A model generated the notes under the pieces. The model was not told the origin of the DNA. It ran no database searches and worked only from the letters and a program-made list of their open reading frames with translations. Source: Talpa occidentalis (taxonomy: Eukaryota; Chordata; Mammalia; Eulipotyphla; Talpidae). Taken from it: a stretch of 64,000 bases of DNA. This document shows positions 35,160 through 47,236 of this stretch, one piece after another. Where the stretch lies: NCBI RefSeq assembly GCF_014898055.3, contig NW_023604295.1, positions 72,752,301-72,816,300 on the forward strand, given 5' to 3'. The stretch's first letter is position 1; each line of letters opens with the position of its first letter. The translations under genes were made by a program, and so were the position numbers.

Positions 35160-37488
35160 AACTATATACAGCACAAATCAGCTTATAAATTATTTCTGAG
35201 TCATTTGCATGTATTTATCACTACAAGATCTACTCTGGAACAAACATTTTAGATATACGGTCTGCCATTGGATCCACAGATTTATCTCCAGGAGTAAAAT
35301 TTAGCATCTGCTCCAGAAAAAACCCTTCACAGAATATGGATCTCAGAGCCCAGTAATATATCAAGAGCAACAACAACAAAAAGCATTTCAGGACAGATTA
35401 TCTAGTAGGTGGGTAAATTTCAGGCATGATGATAATTGGACAAATAGAACAAGCAGGGGAGCTATGGCTTGGTGAATGAGCTAATAGGACAAGAGCAATT
35501 CCAGGAGGCTGACTTAATTTAGAATTATAGATGTGCTTTCTTTTAAGTCCTAAAGAAAGAATTGGTATTGTCTCCTCTCAGGCTCTCCCAAAATCAGAGG
35601 TAAAATGAATTCCAGAATGAAGGAACACTAATTAAGGCCTGAATCTGAAAAGGGTGTATTTGAGGAAAGTAGATGCAGTGTTTAAAGGTTCTACTAAGAA
35701 TTAAAAATTCTTAGAAATCAAAGGCCTTTAAGGGAATTTGGCAGATCAAACTGATAACTGAAGACTCTCGGTAATATATTCAAGTCTATGGCTGGTTAGA
35801 CTAGCTTTTATGCACTTATTGCATGTTAGGTATTCTATTCCTATTTCTTTATTTTTTTGTTTGTATGCATTATCTTTATCACAACAGACTGGGGAAATAA
35901 TAAAAATAAATTAACTAATGTTAGGAAAAGAACTAGCAATCCTTGACAGATAATGAAACCATAGCTTCTCTTTCCATTCAGACACCTTCATAAGCCACAA
36001 TCTTATCAGTAAATTTTGTTCAATTCCACATTACAGCATGACAGAATGCTGACAATAAAGATGAATAAATAATAAATAAGAAATGGATGCATAGTTTCTG
36101 AAAAAGATCTTAAACGTCTTACAGGTATTTCTCCCTCTAATTTCTCAAAGCGTGTATATTTTCTAACAGCTGGTAGCACCTAGGAATCAACTAAGATGGC
36201 ATTGAGATGCTTGGCCATAGGGAGAAGTAGGATTAGCATTCTCCTAGGGGCACCTTCTACCTGATGACATTGCACGTAGATGACAGCACATCTAAACACC
36301 TCTGGCCCCTTATTTGTATCTACCAATTCCAGGATGCCCTTTCATGGATAGGCAGGATGTGAGTAAAGGTCAACATGGAGTTAGTTACTGCATGGAAATA
36401 ATACAGAAGAAATAGAAATGGCAAGGAATAGTCTACAAAATGAGTCTATAAAAGGATTATATCAGCTGTCTACATTAATGACTGCAAAAATAAGATGCAA
36501 ACTAAAAATTTGGTGTCTGATTACCTCAAATAATATTTACTCTACCATAAGTAATAGGAAAAAAATATATATTGTTCTTATAAAATGCCATGTTCTCTTC
36601 AATTTTTAGAATTTTGCAATTTGAAAATTTAAGTGAGGAAGAAATAAGTTGAATGACTTCAAGCATTCACATTAGAATATTTGATAATCCTTTCAAAGAA
36701 TATTTCAATATTATTTCTACTATATAAGGTAGTTTTAGGTCAGCTAACTCTATGATAAGTAGATTTGCTGTGATTCTATATCAATTATGGATTGATGTGA
36801 CTAAAAAATCCTTTTACATTTAATGTAAAATAGAGTCTTATCTGTCTTTTTTTTTGTATTTTTCATTGATTCATTTTATGGTTAAATCCTCAGAAGAGCA
36901 ATGAATGGCAACCAAATTGATTTTTTGTTTCAAATCTGCTAAGTAAAACATCTGGCACCCAGTGAAGTGCCCGTGTTTTGGGAAATTTCTGCTGCTGTAG
37001 AGGTCATTGTACTAGCTAACAAATTAAATCAAACTTACAGAGAATCTTTAAGTAGATTATATATTTTCCTCACATCTTTTTGGCTAAAGCTTTCTTCAGT
37101 CTTATTTCACTTAGCCCCCTTCTCTCACAACCCCAAATGTCCTGTGCTTCAATCAAAATGCTCAAGCTCTGGACATGATCATCTTGCTCAGCTAATTATA
37201 GGGACATAGCAAGAAATAATGAAAACAAAGGGAAGTGACTAAAATATGGAAGAAGACAACATAATGGCTGCTTTGTGATGTTCCTTGTGCCTAATTATAT
37301 GAGGCTATTAAAACTGGGTAACAGGATTCACACCATCAACATCTGTAGGCACATTATATCCGTGACAATATAGAATGTCATACACCATAATGACTCCAAG
37401 TCATCAGGAAAGCATTGAATGATGTTCCGCTTCCTCTGTTGAAGAAGCAGGATACATGGAGGGCAAGTTTTTTTTAAGGCTGGCACTT
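35160..37488. other. long unique A+T-rich stretch
   Basis: No gene or repeat recognised. A short T-run lies near 36847-36856. Confidence 0.5.
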
Positions 37489-37501
37489 TAATTCTTACTT
37501 C

Positions 37502-37789
37502 CTTTTTTTTTTTTTTTTAAGATTTATTTATTTATTATTTATACAAGCACTGGTTACAGTCAGAAGCGCGGGAGGGTGAGAGAATTCACCAGAGCCAGAG
37601 CGGAGAGCAGAGCAGGCAGAAGGACCGAAGTACACTGCTGAGGGGAGCAGCGGGCGGCAGGAGAGGTCTGCGCGCCATGTGGGACCCTCCTCTGGTGGCC
37701 GGGGAGCAGCCGGGGATTGAACCGGTGCTGCAGAGGCTACGGGCAGCTTCGCAACCCAGCGCTCAACCGCTGCGCCACCGGGGAGGCCC
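37502..37789 (-). mobile_element. T+ SINE, antisense, young, perfect TSD
   Basis: One of the best preserved copies, bounded by the perfect 13-bp duplication 'taattcttacttc' (37489-37501 and 37790-37802). It carries one GGCTGCTCCCC unit after the B-box. Its downstream flank (plus strand 37466-37501) resembles the extra segment of the SINE at 34841-35145. Confidence 0.97.
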
Positions 37790-38084
37790 TAATTCTTACT
37801 TCTGAGCCATAAGATGTAAATATTTTCTAACTGCGATGGATTGTTAAAGTTATATTAGGTTGTTAAGTCTTTATGCTTAAAAGTACTCGGAAGTCTTTTG
37901 GGTAAAACTTAGCAGATAATAGCATGTTGAAGGATATTCACAATTTGTGTACAATTTCTGTAATTGCCAGTGAAATTTCTAACATATCAAAGTTTTTAGA
38001 ACTATTTATATACCCATAGCTACTATCTTGAAACAGTTCCCCTTGTAGATAATAGCATATGAAACTGGCTTTACACTTGAATTT

Positions 38085-38130
38085 AGTAAAGCTTTATTGA
38101 GCACTTTCTATATGCCAGGAACTGAACATA
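38085..38130 (+). mobile_element. MIR SINE fragment
   Basis: 'ttattgagcactttctatat' then 'gccaggaactg' matches the MIR text '…ttattgagcgcttactatgtgccaggcactg…'. Only this part is recognisable. Confidence 0.7.
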
Positions 38131-38406
38131 AGTTTAAAGAAAAATAAGTCATAGACTTTATCTTACAGTAATGGTGCTGCAATCCCTGCAGAGGTGGTTG
38201 GGAAGGTGCTAGCAAAGAAACACATCGAAAATTAAATCTGAAAGGGTTTAGGAAAATCCATTAGCATACATTAAAATGATAAATTATTAAGTTTCCATGC
38301 TATTTAAAAATGTTTTGCTCATGAATTAACCCTGAGTGGTAAGAAATTATTTTAGATAACCTTCAGAACAGTAAACAAACCTCTATTACCAATTGAATAT
38401 TCTTTT

Positions 38407-38680
38407 TTGGTTGTTAAAGATTTATTTATTTATGCATACAAGAGCTGGGGTACTGGCCAGAGATGCGGCAGGGATTCACCAGAGACAGAGACAGAGTGGG
38501 AATAGAACAGACAGACTGACTGAAACACACTGCTGAGGGAAGCAGTGGGTGAGACAGGAGAAGTCTGCTTCATCACGTGGGTTGCTCCCTGGTGGGCCAG
38601 GGATCAAACTCCTGTTGCAGAGGGTGCGGATTGCTTCATAGTGCAGTGTTTAACCCCTTGCGCCACCAGGGAGGCCCCCA
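38407..38680 (-). mobile_element. T+ SINE, antisense (older subfamily, with TSD)
   Basis: Full-length minus-strand copy. Target-site duplication 'gaaYattctttt' at 38395-38406 and 38681-38692, one mismatch. Confidence 0.94.
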
Positions 38681-38694
38681 GAACATTCTTTTCC

Positions 38695-40128
38695 TACATT
38701 GTGATTTTGCCTACTGACCTGTTTAGAGTTATCAAAAATAAATTGAAATATATTATATACTTCTTATTAAATACTTGTGAAGTTAAAATATTATATCATC
38801 ATTAATATTTTATATATAACTGACAATAACATTTAAATATTTGTATGTACATTTTGTGGCTGAAATGGCAAATAGGTTTTCAAGAATATATTTTAATGTA
38901 TGTTTTTTCATTATTTTGTCAATACCAAATATCATTATGTATTAATCATTATGTCACACCATCTCACAGATAATTTCCTAGTTATGGAAAAACAAGTATG
39001 TGACTTAAAAATCTTTTAATCATTTAAAATTTGGCATCAAGGTAGGCAATGTTTTCATATAATTTTTTTTCTGGTTGTTTATTAAAACTTATTTATAAAT
39101 AAGAATATTCATAATTGTGCTATATTCCACTATCTAGTTTGAATATATATTTTAGAATATTCTTTACTTAAAGGAGACTCACAAATATTTTCTTGGAAAC
39201 ATTTTTAATTGAAATAACATATCTCAAACTATTTTACATAATATTCTATCAGAGCATAATGAAGCTTAATCATAAGTCAAATAACTTTACTTTTAATTGC
39301 TAATTAAAACTTGGAAAGGAAGCTAAAAAGCTTCATTTTGTGCTACTTTCTAATAATTACCATTAATGTGATTATATTCATGTTTAAAGCTTAGATAAAT
39401 TAGCTCATTAGCCAGCATGTTTACTTATAAACCTCAAAGAATGAAAAAAATCAATTTTATCCCATTTTTATACTGATCTCAGGGACCATCACCAGTATAT
39501 TCATTACCATCTGTGTCCTTAGCCCTGTACTGGATGTTGTATGTGTCAAACCAATTACTATGCAAATCCCAAGATCATGCCTGAATTAATTCCCCTGTGA
39601 CACTGAAATTGTAACTGGCTTAAATAATCATAAGGAAAAATTTTAGCTTGAAATGAATAATAGATTTTGCTGAATTTGATATTGATATTTAATAGAATCT
39701 AGTTTTAAAGTAGATACATTTTAAGTATGACAGTTAATTTTAACTTTCTCACAATTAAGCAGTGTAGAATTATAGAAATGTTCTGGGTGACTTAGTATAT
39801 TAAATATACAAAAAGGTTGAAAAATATTAAGCTATAGAGCTAGTTGGAACAGTGAACTAAGAAATGGCATAAAAATAATTCTGTCAATATTTACTCAAAA
39901 TAAGCTAGAATATCACTATTAGAATTCAATAGTGATAATGCCATTAGTAAAATAATTTTAAAACAATTTGATATTGTCCTTTTTTTTTTTAAGATACCCA
40001 TTTCATTGCCTCTTTTATATTCACATCACTCCTCTTGATTTTTGACTTCATCTATTCAATCAATTTCCCAGTCTGTTCTGCAGCATGTTTCTTGGACTTG
40101 TTATTTCTCAATATCTTTTGTCTTTAAA
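38695..40128. other. unique, very A+T-rich stretch
   Basis: Nothing recognised. Confidence 0.5.
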
Positions 40129-40145
40129 ACATAATTATTATTTTT

Positions 40146-40399
40146 GGGCCTCCCTGGTGGCGCAGGCGGTTGTGTGCAGGGTTGTGAAGCTGTCCGCAGC
40201 CTCTAGAGTGTCAGTTCGATTCCCACCAGCCTCGTAGCAACCCACATGGAGAAGAGACCTCTGCTGTCTCACCCGCTGCTCCCCTCAGCAGTGTATTACG
40301 TCAGTCTGACCCACTCTTTGTCTCTGGTGAATCCTCTCACCCTCCTGCACATCTGGACTGTACCCCGGCTCTTGTATAAATAAAACAAATCTTAATATA
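40146..40399 (+). mobile_element. T+ SINE, sense (older/intermediate, with TSD)
   Basis: Sense copy with an intact-looking head ('gggcctccctggtggcgcag') and B-box-like 'agttcgattcc'. It ends AAATAAAACAAATCTTAA. An imperfect duplication of 'ataattattatttttg' (40130-40145) follows at about 40400-40416. Confidence 0.94.
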
Positions 40400-40874
40400 T
40401 ATATATTATTTTTTGAGTATAAAACATAATTAAAGTTAATTTGTGGCATTTTCTTACTAATTTTTCATTATATTATCTGTAGCAAGTAAATATCTTTGTT
40501 TATATAGTTCTGTTTGGAGCTTTTTTTATATAAATAAGAAACATAGATGCAGTCAATCCTTCAGACCTGTAATCTTGTATTGCAAATAGACAAATACTCA
40601 ATATTTGACAGTTTCTATTTATGTGTGACATTCTTCTCATCATCTTTACCAATTGCTTTCAATTGCTGAGATCCTTTACTATAGCCGTTTAACATTTAAC
40701 ATTTAACACCAGTCTAGCCATTTAAAATATAATGCTGGTGAGACAGAATCTCTTCCCTTAAGTTTATATTCAATGGCAAAACAGATAAAGCTGATCAGCA
40801 AAGAAATGACTATATAGATTCCAGAATATCCTTTTGTGGGGTAACAATATGTGTCATTAAGAAAAGTTAAACAG

Positions 40875-41167
40875 GGCCTCCCCATTGGCGCAGCGGTTCA
40901 GCGCTGGGTTGCGAAGCTGCCCGCAGACTCTGAAGCTCCAGTTCGATCCCCGGCTGCAGGGCAAGGGTCCCACATGGCGTGCAGACCTCTCCTGCCACCC
41001 GCTGCTCCCCTCAGCAGTGTACTTCAGTGCTTCTGCCTCTTCTGCTCCCCGCTTTGGCTCTGGTGAATTCTCTCACCCTCCCGCGCTTCTGACTGTACCC
41101 AGTCAGAAATAAATAAATGGATAAATAAATAATGAATAAATAAATAAATCTTTAAAAAAAAGAAAGA
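40875..41167 (+). mobile_element. T+ SINE, sense, young, perfect 16-bp TSD
   Basis: Sense copy bounded by the perfect duplication 'aagaaaagttaaacag' (40859-40874 and 41168-41183). The A-box-like 'ttggcgcagcgg' and B-box-like 'gttcgatcc' are intact. The 'cttgtat' segment before the tail is deleted ('cccagtcagaaataaataaa'). Confidence 0.97.
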
Positions 41168-41388
41168 AAGAAAAGTTAAACAGTGTAAGATTTTTTGCAT
41201 AGTCGCTCTTTTAGAACAAATAATTGGAGAAAGGTCCATTCACCACATGCAAATGTCGGATTACATTAAAAGGTGAAAATATGTTCCCTTTACTTATCTG
41301 AATGCAATCATCATTAATAAAAATCAGGATCTTTTAATCAACTACACATTCTATGGTTTCTTTGTAAATACTCTAGGGCCACATTTTA

Positions 41389-41414
41389 TTTATTTAATAT
41401 TTATTTTTAAAGAT

Positions 41415-41449
<35 letters not shown>

Positions 41450-41685
41450 TGCAAGCACTGTGTACAGGCAAAAGTGCGGGGGTGAGAGAATTCACGAGAG
41501 CCAGTGCGGAGAGCAGAACAGGCAGACTGACGAAATACACTGCTGAGGGGAGCAGTGGGCGAGAGAGGAGAGGTCTGCTGCACCATGTGGGACCCTCACC
41601 TGTGGTCGGGGATGGAACCGGAGCTGCAGAGGCTGCCGGCAGCTTTGCAGCCCAGCGCTCAACCGCTGCGCCACCAGGGGAGGCC
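41389..41685 (-). mobile_element. T+ SINE, antisense, perfect 18-bp TSD, (ATTT)n tail
   Basis: Minus-strand copy bounded by the perfect duplication 'ctctagggccacatttta' (41371-41388 and 41686-41703). The AATAAA tail has expanded into a regular (ATTT)n array at about 41413-41450 on the plus strand. Confidence 0.97.
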
Positions 41686-41924
41686 CTCTAGGGCCACATT
41701 TTAAAGTGTGTATTCAGTTTTAATTAATAAACCAAAACTTTTAGAATAAATTACAAAGTACATGATCTTCAGGGTCCAACATGAATTTAATTCTTCCCAA
41801 TTCTTACTTCCTCCATTGCTCTGCTCCACCACATACACATACTAGCTCATACAGAACAACTCCCTGATGTTTACAGAGATATACTATGAGTGCTACACTC
41901 CCATCTTAAGATTTTACACATTAT

Positions 41925-42290
41925 TTTTTTTTTCTGGAATGCTTTTCTTCCAAATATTTGTATGACACTCCTCCAACATCTACCCATCCTCCCTGATTTC
42001 TTTCAGGTCTCTCTGATTGTTATGTCATTATATCTAAAATAGCAGTCCTGTGTACTCTATGACCAGACAGTGCCATGTCTATGAAATATAAATGTACAGA
42101 TATGTACACATCTACATTATATGACCCTGACAATTGCCTGCTATTATGTATCTATCACTACCCTTTCCATTAAATGTGCTCTGCTGCCCCAGGAGCAGTC
42201 TTATTTATTGCTGCTTGTTCACTGGCTAGCACATAGTAGGCATGTAATGAGCATTTGTGGACTAAAGGAATTAGTGAAAGGAAATTAGGT
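41925..42290 (+). mobile_element. L2 LINE 3' end, sense
   Basis: In order, the plus strand shows 'ttctggaatgcttttctt', 'ccctgatttctttcaggt', 'gcagtcttatttattgctgc', 'tggctagcacatagtaggca' and 'gtaatgagcatttgtgg'. This is the usual L2 3' end order (…tggaatgctcttcc…tcttatttatcgctg…agcacatagtaggcgctcaataaatgtttg). It is diverged but extended. Confidence 0.8.
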
Positions 42291-42374
42291 GACGTTTGCA
42301 GCCATACTTAATTATTTCTTCTACATTCTTCTCTGGTCTTAGGTATCCATTTTAAACCTTCTTTTGTAATTGTC

Positions 42375-42690
42375 AGCTTGGAGTGCCACAGAATTGTGAT
42401 CCTCACAGTTCAGTCAGTATGCTAGGGTTTGGGTGAGGACTTTCTGTATAGCGTGTGGACAGCCACCATGTCCTCACCCTCATGTAGTAGAAAAAATGAG
42501 TCTCTTGGGTCTCTTCAGCTTTAAGGACCCGAATCTTAAAAGAGCCCCACCTTTGTGATTCCTCTTAACCTTAATTATATTCTTATAGGCCCTAACTCCA
42601 AAAACTATCACTTGGGGATTAAGGCATCAATCAATATGAATTGGAGCTGGGGGGAAGTATTGGCACACTCAGTCCATAGCACTCCTCAAT
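42375..42690 (-). mobile_element. MLT1-type LTR (ERVL-MaLR), antisense
   Basis: The plus strand is the reversed MLT1 LTR: 'gtgatcctcacagttcagtc', 'gtgtggacagccaccatgtc', 'ccctaactccaaaaactatc', 'tcaatcaatatgaattg', 'gggggaagtattggcacact' and 'cagtcca' follow the known order. A solitary LTR of an ancient endogenous element; no internal coding region is present. Confidence 0.75.
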
Positions 42691-42694
42691 CTAT

Positions 42695-43025
42695 TTCTTA
42701 GGCTGAAAATGAAAGCATCTTATCATCATTAGCAATTGAAAGAACTTCCTCTCAAATGGTAATTAAATAGTATTATATTGAAACACAATTTGTGCTTTTT
42801 TAAACCAAATAGTGGAAAATTTAATGGAAAATAACATCAGAATTTCCTATGGGGAAATAAGAAGTTTTTTTCTCTTTTCATACAGTCTAGTTAAAGAACA
42901 CATATGTTACATTTTGGCACAATAAAACTGTGTTATTAAGGGGAAAGATAAATTCAGGTAACTGTCCTTTTGTAAATAGCAGATTTTATAGGTTGCCAGT
43001 CCTGCGATAATGTAACAGTATTATT
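42695..43025. other. unique sequence
   Basis: Nothing recognised. Confidence 0.5.
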
Positions 43026-43029
43026 TAAA

Positions 43030-43690
43030 AAGGGAGGGTCCATGTTCCCTGCCCCACTAATGAAGGGTGGAGCTGAGATGTTAGGGGAAGCTGAAAAGGA
43101 CTTGGGAGAGAAGACTTAAAAGAGTTGAAGGAGGCACATGGAGCAGCAGAGAGACATGGGAAGAAGCAGCTTTGTTTGCTTCTCAGCCTTGGACTTACAC
43201 CAGGGCTTTGGAGGCGAGGAAGGAGACACCTGGAAGAGATGAGAGTGGGGGGACTGACAATGGCAGCCTTTATGTGACTTGTGCTTTGATTTTGCTCCTT
43301 TCCTTCCAGATCGCCTGGCCCCTTCTGTCTCTTATCTAAGGTTCCCTGCCAGAGGTGTCTGGCCCAGCTTTGTGCCAGCGCTGCTTGCCTGGGCATGTAC
43401 CACAAAGGGATGGGTAACTTTTGATGTTTCATTAGGAAACCAGTATCCATTTTTTCTCTTCTCTATTCTATTCACACCAATTCTATTAAAGTACTTTTTC
43501 ATTAAAGATCTTACATACTAAGAAAATGCTTTGTCTTCATGCAGCAAATGGCAGGACCCATTTAGAATATAAAAGTTTGGGGAATCCTGGGATATTCTTC
43601 AGTCTGCATGCTAACAGTAGTATTTTCTTTAAAATGCTCAATTGCTGGAGAAATGCATTCTTTGTAAGTCCAATTTTTTTATAAATAAAT
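43030..43690 (+). repeat. unclassified interspersed repeat, plus-strand copy
   Basis: This stretch reappears as the reverse complement at 53125-53805. Shared blocks in order: 'ggtggagctgag…', 'gacttgggagagaaga' (43098), a 27-nt perfect match around 'tttgctcctttccttccaga' (43284-43310), 'aggtgtctggcccagc…', 'ttctattaaa', and a near-identical 35-nt block beginning 'actaagaaaatgctttgtct' (43517-43551). It contains ATTAAA (polyadenylation-signal-like) about two thirds along, which fits an LTR. Terminal TG…CA and a target-site duplication are not evident. It yields a chance 141-codon frame on the minus strand. Confidence 0.8.
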
Positions 43691-43701
43691 TGCATAATTT
43701 T

Positions 43702-43786
43702 TTTCTCTAAAAGAAAGTACAGCAGGACAATAGTTTACGTATTTTAGTTTCTCTAAAAGAAAGTACAGCAGGACAATAGTTTACAT
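43702..43786 (+). repeat. 46-bp tandem duplication
   Basis: The unit starting 'tttctctaaaagaaagtaca' occurs at 43702-43747 and again from 43748, identical for about 38 bp. Confidence 0.95.
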
Positions 43787-43789
43787 TAC

Positions 43790-45150
43790 ATTTTGAAATA
43801 TATCTAAAGTTTAACAGAATTGATGTCAATAAATATCTAATCAATAGTTAACCAATTATATTGAAATAATGCAAACTATTTGGAAATCCCTGACTCATAA
43901 TGATCTATTTAGTTTTGTGAAAGAAAAATCAAGTTTTTGGGCAAAGAGAAAGACTTGTAGAAATAAAAAGTCAGCAGATTTCAAAGAACAGTGCTGTGAA
44001 GACACGTAGCTATCAACCCTGTCCACTAATACAGATCAACAGAAATTGTTGCCTAAAGCTCTAGGATTCTCCAACACTCTACACTCCCTCCTCCCACATG
44101 CCTCTTGACCCCAGTCCAAGTGATTCAAAGACAACCAACCAAACAGGCATGCACTTAGAACAAATCTTTTATATCTTAAATTCTTGCCTTGGTCATATGT
44201 AAATTACCTCACAGAGATAATGAGTCCAAGATATGTTTGTTGCCCTATCTGTAAATTAATAAATGCTCTTGGGAAAAAAATGTAACCCAAGAAAACAAGT
44301 TATTTGTTCCTGACATGCCCTTGTCTTAAATGTAACTCCTTTTTTTCCCGGAAAAAATGCAACCTAATCTATAGACTTTATAAGACAAGTCTTTCCGGAG
44401 AGCGGTAAGGGGAGGTTAGGAAAGAGCAGGGTGGGAAACCTCACTTTGACTATCTAATACTCCCTTGTCTTTCTATTATTAAGACTTTTATTCCAGTTAA
44501 CAGTTCTAATCCAGCATAAAATAAAACAACATATTTAGTTTAAGCAAAGTAAATTATAGTATTAAAATTAAAAAAAAATAAAACACAACGCTATTGGTTA
44601 AAATATATTTCCAACACCATATTACTTGCTTGTTTTGGAGGATTTCTTTTTTCTCTCCTAACCTGGTATTTATTTCTCTTCCTATTTAAAAAAATCAAAT
44701 TCTCTTAAATTATTAATCATGTACAATTATGAATGTCATACATATGTATTCCTTCAGGCTCAGGTAATAGAAATTTGTATTTTTAGTTGTTGCACTTCAA
44801 CCTTGAATAACCTAAGAAATGTAACTCTCTTGACACATAATCATGTCAAAATAATAGAATGTGTGTCACATCTTTCTTGTAGCAAATTTTCCTACAAGAA
44901 TAACATGATACCATTGTGACATTTTTCTAATTATTGATTGTTTCATGTCTATGTAGTTGAAGGGCATTTGTTAAACATGAGCAGTTCATTTTCAAAGGGT
45001 TCATTTTTGGTATTCTATATTGACTATGCTCTAGAAAAAGGTATGCCATATGCTTTTGCATTTATTTACTACCAATCTCTAAATTGTATTATCTATCAAT
45101 TTATCTGTATTTAGAGTCATTAAAGACTGCATGTATGTGCAAAGAGAACT
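43790..45150. other. mostly unique sequence; weak LTR-like segment
   Basis: 44340-44420 has 'gactttataagac' (TATA-like) followed by a G-rich stretch, which could be an old LTR, but no ends or known motif order support it. The rest is unrecognised. Confidence 0.35.
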
Positions 45151-45250
45151 AAACCAGAAGCTCTATGAGCCCAGCAATTTTGTTTATGTGTTCAAATTTC
45201 TAGCCCCAGTGCAAGCACACAAATGCTTAGCAAGTATTACTGCATAAATG
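45150..45250 (+). mobile_element. L2 LINE 3' end fragment, sense
   Basis: 'agaagctctatgagcccagc', 'ttttgtttatgtgttcaaat', 'ctagccccagtgcaagcac' and 'atgcttagcaagtattactg' follow the L2 3' end order. Confidence 0.65.
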
Positions 45251-45254
45251 CATA

Positions 45255-46085
45255 AGTGTATATAGTCCACCCTATTCTGATCTTTAAACTTTTCTGTATA
45301 GTTCATATCTTGAGTCTTCTAAAGGAATATGCTTTATACTATTTAATTTTAATAAAATTTAAATATAAATATGACTTTGGGGAGAGAAATAACTGAGTTC
45401 CCTGTCAAGATAAATGAGTCACCAAGACTGTGGTTGGAGATTTTAGGGGAGATAATAAGATCTGCAATTATATCTACTATGCTCTTATCTGTACTATGGA
45501 GTTAATAAAACATGTTTACTCAACAGTGTCAGGTTGGAGATTTTTACCTTTAAATAAAAGAAACTTCAAACAGATTGCAGAAGATAAAGGAATTTTTTAG
45601 CATACATACCCAAATAATTCAAATAAAGGATGATTCTATAGCAGGGTTAACCAAAGTGTCTTTTTTTGTTTTGTTTTGAAGATACAAAAGCTAGATTTTC
45701 CTCATATAAAAAAGATGACTTCCAACAACTTCAAAACATTGCATTCTTTCTTGCTTACTTTCAGGGGAAACTTATGTTGCTTCAGATGTTTTCCGCAAAA
45801 GAATGGAACACTTTTCTTACTTAGAAGATTTGTCCAATAGCTCCTTGTCTCGATTTGAGTGTCACTGTCAACTATAAACCATTCACAAGTCCAAGGAAGA
45901 AGGTGCTTCTGATCGCACTGGCATCATCTGGAACTGTAAGTAAGGGAATAAACAAGCTCCAAGCCAGGGCAGATATCTGCATAAAATTTAGGGTGCTGTA
46001 TGGTAAAGAAGAAAAATGAAAGTGGTAGGGCCAAAAGCATATCATGTTCACCAATGCAATTTACATGACACTCATGTCACAGCAT
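45255..46085. other. unique sequence
   Basis: Nothing recognised. Confidence 0.5.
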
Positions 46086-46089
46086 AATA

Positions 46090-46335
46090 AAAGTACAAAT
46101 TTGGGAATCAAACATAAAATTGCTGATTTCTAAGTTTGTAAACAATGACAATTCATCTAACATCTTTTGCCTCATTTTTTACACCTGAGAATGAAGATAA
46201 TAATGGTCATACAGCAAAGTTTCATTTTGACTTGTAACTGAGATAATAAATGCATGCTGTTTGGTAAATAGACTGACAGAGCAAATAATAAATGTTCACC
46301 ATAATGCTGTAATAATAATAACAACAACTATAATA
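46090..46335 (+). mobile_element. MIR SINE, sense, near full length
   Basis: 'aacatcttttgcctcatttt', 'gagaatgaagataataatgg', 'gagataataaatgcatgctg' and 'aataataaatgttcaccata' follow the MIR consensus order, ending in an (ATA)-rich tail. Confidence 0.75.
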
Positions 46336-46494
46336 CATATATTTTTACATTGAGTAAAAATTACCATTATAGTTAGCAAAATAAGTATAAAATCTGTCTT
46401 GATAGTATTATTTTCAGAATTGACACAGCAGTATGAGCTTATCGTCCATTACAGCAGTTGTTTTATGGGTCTGAAATTATTTGCTTGTTTGGCA

Positions 46495-46600
46495 GTAGAC
46501 TGTTAATTATAGTTCATTAAAGACAATGTTTCTGTTATAGTCATTGGTATAACCCCAGTGGCAACTGAAGAGTTTTGTATATAGTAGCTACTAAATTGTT
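46495..46600 (+). mobile_element. L2-like 3' end fragment
   Basis: 'tcattggtataaccccagtg' and 'gtatatagtagctactaaat' resemble the last L2 segment (…ctgtatccccagtgcc…catagtaggtgctcaataaa). Short. Confidence 0.5.
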
Positions 46601-46607
46601 ACTGAAA

Positions 46608-46690
46608 ACAAGAAGAGAAGGAAGAAGAAGAAAAGAAGGGATATAGGGAGAGGCAAGGAATGAAAGAAAAAGAATTCCAAGACAAGGAGA
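46608..46690 (+). repeat. purine-rich low-complexity tract
   Basis: Almost uninterrupted A/G (for example 'gaagaagaagaaaagaaggg'). Confidence 0.85.
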
Positions 46691-46995
46691 TGAAGATTGT
46701 TCTAGGAGAGCAGACTCCAAAGTCTGCCCTGTCTGTGTAAGCTTCCTGTGCTGTCACGTGATTGCATATCTTCTGAGTGTGGTAGAAAGACCAGATGACT
46801 GGGCAGAAATTGAAGGTAGGTTTCATGTCATAACAAGGAAAACAAAGAACAGCCGCCTCCACCGAAAGCAAATTACCAGCGTAAGGGCTTTTTAACTGTA
46901 TATTGCAGCTTGTAGCTAAACACTTAGAGATATGGGGATAGTTCAGATACATTTTTCCAATAGTGTTTGATTCATTAGAAAACCCTATTCTTTTT

Positions 46996-47235
46996 GGCCT
47001 CCCCTGGTGACGCACCGATTGAACGCTGGGCTGCGAAGCTGCCCCCAGCCTCTGCAGAGCTGGTTCAATCCCCCGCCACCCGCGAGGGTCCCACATGGCA
47101 TGCAGACCTCTCCTGTCTTGCCCGCTGCTCCCCTCAGTAGTGTATTTTGTCAGTCTGCCTGTTCTGTTCCCTGCTCTGGCTCTGGTAAATTCTCTCACCC
47201 TCCCATGCTTCTGACTGTACCCAGTGCTTGTATAA

Positions 47236-47236
<1 letters not shown>
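46996..47236 (+). mobile_element. T+ SINE, sense, young, tail turned into (GATA)n
   Basis: Sense copy with head 'ggcctcccctggtgacgcac' and young end 'ctgtacccagtgcttgtata'. The normal AATAAATAAA tail is replaced by the GATA array that follows directly. Confidence 0.95.

Noticed and set aside
40875..40960. tRNA-gene-like head with A-box and B-box
   Set aside because: The pol III boxes belong to the SINE head. There is no complete cloverleaf, and the SINE body and tail follow, with a perfect target-site duplication.
43025..43450. 141-codon minus-strand frame and the 107-codon plus-strand frame at 53414 sharing 'LEGKEQNQS'
   Set aside because: The shared peptide only reflects the DNA repeat present in inverted orientation at the two places. 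Elsewhere the frames diverge, and the repeat's own sense strand is the opposite one.
46599..47198. The longest open frame in the window (199 codons, minus strand)
   Set aside because: Its first third is antisense SINE (46996-47198) and its end is translated polypurine sequence ('SSSSFSS' type). It has no domain and no gene structure.
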